Part shown: one piece after another, positions 5,240 through 5,568 of the stretch
Layout: every line of letters starts with the position of its first letter
Numbering within the stretch: position 1 is the first letter of the stretch
Source: Cytophagales bacterium
Lineage (GTDB): Bacteria > Bacteroidota > Bacteroidia > Cytophagales > 172606-1
Direction: 5' to 3'
DNA length: 5,568 bases
Assembly (NCBI GenBank): GCA_025455595.1
Contig: JALOMD010000252.1
Span: forward strand, 1 to 5,568
Notes under the pieces: model-generated
Databases searched by the model: none
Seen by the model: only the letters and a program-made list of their open reading frames with translations
What the model was told of the DNA's origin: nothing
Made by a program: the position numbers and the translations under genes

Positions 5240-5264
5240 GGTCATCCCGCCCTGCGGGAAGACC
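5240..5264. repeat. GC-rich hairpin GGTC-A-TCCCGC / GCGGGA-A-GACC
   Basis: TCCCGC (5245-5250) pairs with GCGGGA (5254-5259) across CCT. GGTC (5240-5243) pairs with GACC (5261-5264) outside a single A-A mismatch, giving a 10-bp stem. It lies 11 bases before copy 6 of the 31-bp repeat. No T-run follows, so termination is not indicated. Confidence 0.65.
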
Positions 5265-5275
5265 TGCGTATAAGA

Positions 5276-5306
5276 TGCGTTTTGGGCAAAAATCACCTAA
5301 AACGCA
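5276..5306. repeat. 31-bp interspersed palindrome, copy 6
   Basis: The ends TGCGTTTT (5276-5283) and AAAACGCA (5299-5306) pair perfectly, and the inner bases are partly mismatched around the A-tract. Note the compensated end change: T...A here in place of G...C in copies 1 and 3. Confidence 0.78.
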
Positions 5307-5408
5307 GCCCTCAAACAGAATTTTAAACAACCTCTGACAGTCAGCGAATTAATAATTCATAATTGGCTTCGCCGAACTATCGTTTCTGCATTCATAACTG
5401 ATGTTACG

Positions 5409-5439
5409 CACGGATTCGGTCAAAATTGCCTGAAACGCA
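5409..5439. repeat. 31-bp interspersed palindrome, copy 7 (one arm decayed)
   Basis: The right half AAAATTGCCTGAAACGCA (5422-5439) matches the family. The left half reads CACGGATTCGGTC and pairs poorly. It is similar to the drifted left arm of copy 2, both carrying CGGATT followed by T/C and G. Confidence 0.5.
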
Positions 5440-5501
5440 TTTTCATGGTTTTGAAAAACGTGAGACTGTTTAAGATTTCGGCTTTTGGTTCCGAATCGTA
5501 G

Positions 5502-5522
5502 GGGCGGGGCTTGCCCCCGCCC
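5502..5522. repeat. GC hairpin GGGCGGGG-CTTGC-CCCCGCCC
   Basis: It has a perfect 8-bp GC-only stem with a 5-base loop, preceded by CGTAG. It resembles the GTAGGGGCGG core of the large inverted repeat and is probably related to it. No T-run follows. Confidence 0.7.
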
Positions 5523-5531
5523 TGTTTCGTG

Positions 5532-5560
5532 CAGGCTCGGATTGTCTTTGCGCGAGCCTG
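5532..5560. repeat. Inverted repeat CAGGCTCG-N13-CGAGCCTG
   Basis: It has 8-bp perfect arms with a 13-base spacer. The right arm is part of a direct repeat with 5216-5234 (GTCTTTG followed by CGAGCCTGTG). It is close to the window edge, so its full extent is unknown. Confidence 0.6.
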
Positions 5561-5568
5561 TGGGAAAC

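Larger units (their letters stand above)
4944..5568. other. 625-base gene-free, repeat-rich region
   Basis: No credible coding region is seen on either strand: short frames cross palindromes and have no recognisable content. The stretch holds three copies of the 31-bp palindrome (4974-5004, 5276-5306, 5409-5439), a large inverted repeat (5043-5155), smaller GC hairpins (5022-5034, 5240-5264, 5502-5522, 5532-5560), a direct repeat (about 5216-5234 with 5544-5563) and an AT-rich patch (5345-5365). It looks like an accumulation zone for small non-coding repeats. Confidence 0.7.

Noticed and set aside
5091..5273. Plus-strand 60-codon frame
   Set aside because: It starts in the loop of the large inverted repeat and crosses a GC hairpin; it has no family resemblance.
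1667..5439. CRISPR-like array
   Set aside because: The repeats are palindromic and 31 bases long, but spacing is irregular (about 130 to 1800 bases), whole genes lie between them, orientation varies and there are no cas genes.
5445..5501. Short plus-strand frame MVLKNVRLFKISAFGSES
   Set aside because: It is 18 codons, with no promoter or conserved feature, and ends in the CGTAGGGG motif.

Overview
The window reads as a piece of a Bacteroidota chromosome. The grounds are a promoter matching the family-specific -33 TTG / -7 TAnnTTTG pattern ahead of the sulfatase, weak or absent Shine-Dalgarno sequences, a short beta-rich signal-peptide protein of outer-membrane barrel type, and an SGSH-like sulfatase ending in an Fn3-associated/CHB_HEX_C-like domain. 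I cannot place it more closely than phylum; a Saprospiria or Cytophagia lineage would be a guess.

Layout. Positions 1-1437 hold a compact three-gene minus-strand operon, read right to left: a 216-aa secreted, probably barrel-forming protein of unknown function, a 116-aa SnoaL/NTF2-fold protein, and a second NTF2-fold protein of the ester-cyclase type that runs off the left edge of the window. Its frame is open from 405 to base 1. This block is visibly more AT-rich than the rest. Positions 1438-2078 hold no intact gene. They contain a roughly 40-codon C-terminal relic of an AraC-family regulator on the minus strand, with hairpins around it. Positions 2079-3020 encode a fold-type II PLP enzyme of the threonine dehydratase/threonine synthase group (plus strand). 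A 303-base spacer follows with an intrinsic terminator, other hairpins and a promoter. Positions 3324-4943 encode an exported type I sulfatase with an intact formylglycine motif. Positions 4944-5568 hold no gene and are packed with inverted and direct repeats.

The most notable non-genic signal is a 31-bp interspersed palindrome (arms about GGCGTTTTGGGC / GCCCAAAACGCC around an A-rich centre). It occurs seven times between 1667 and 5439, always outside the coding regions as called and never in the AT-rich operon. Three copies lie 13-32 bases behind a stop codon. Two of the seven have kept only one arm.

Function together. The operon genes are probably co-transcribed, but no shared pathway can be deduced. 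The PLP enzyme and the sulfatase are separated by a terminator and a new promoter and look like independent transcription units: one for amino-acid metabolism in the cytoplasm, one for desulfation of sulfated glycans in the periplasm or at the surface. I found no CRISPR array, tRNA, rRNA, transposase or clear defence system, and nothing that I can defend as a wholly new system beyond the repeat family.
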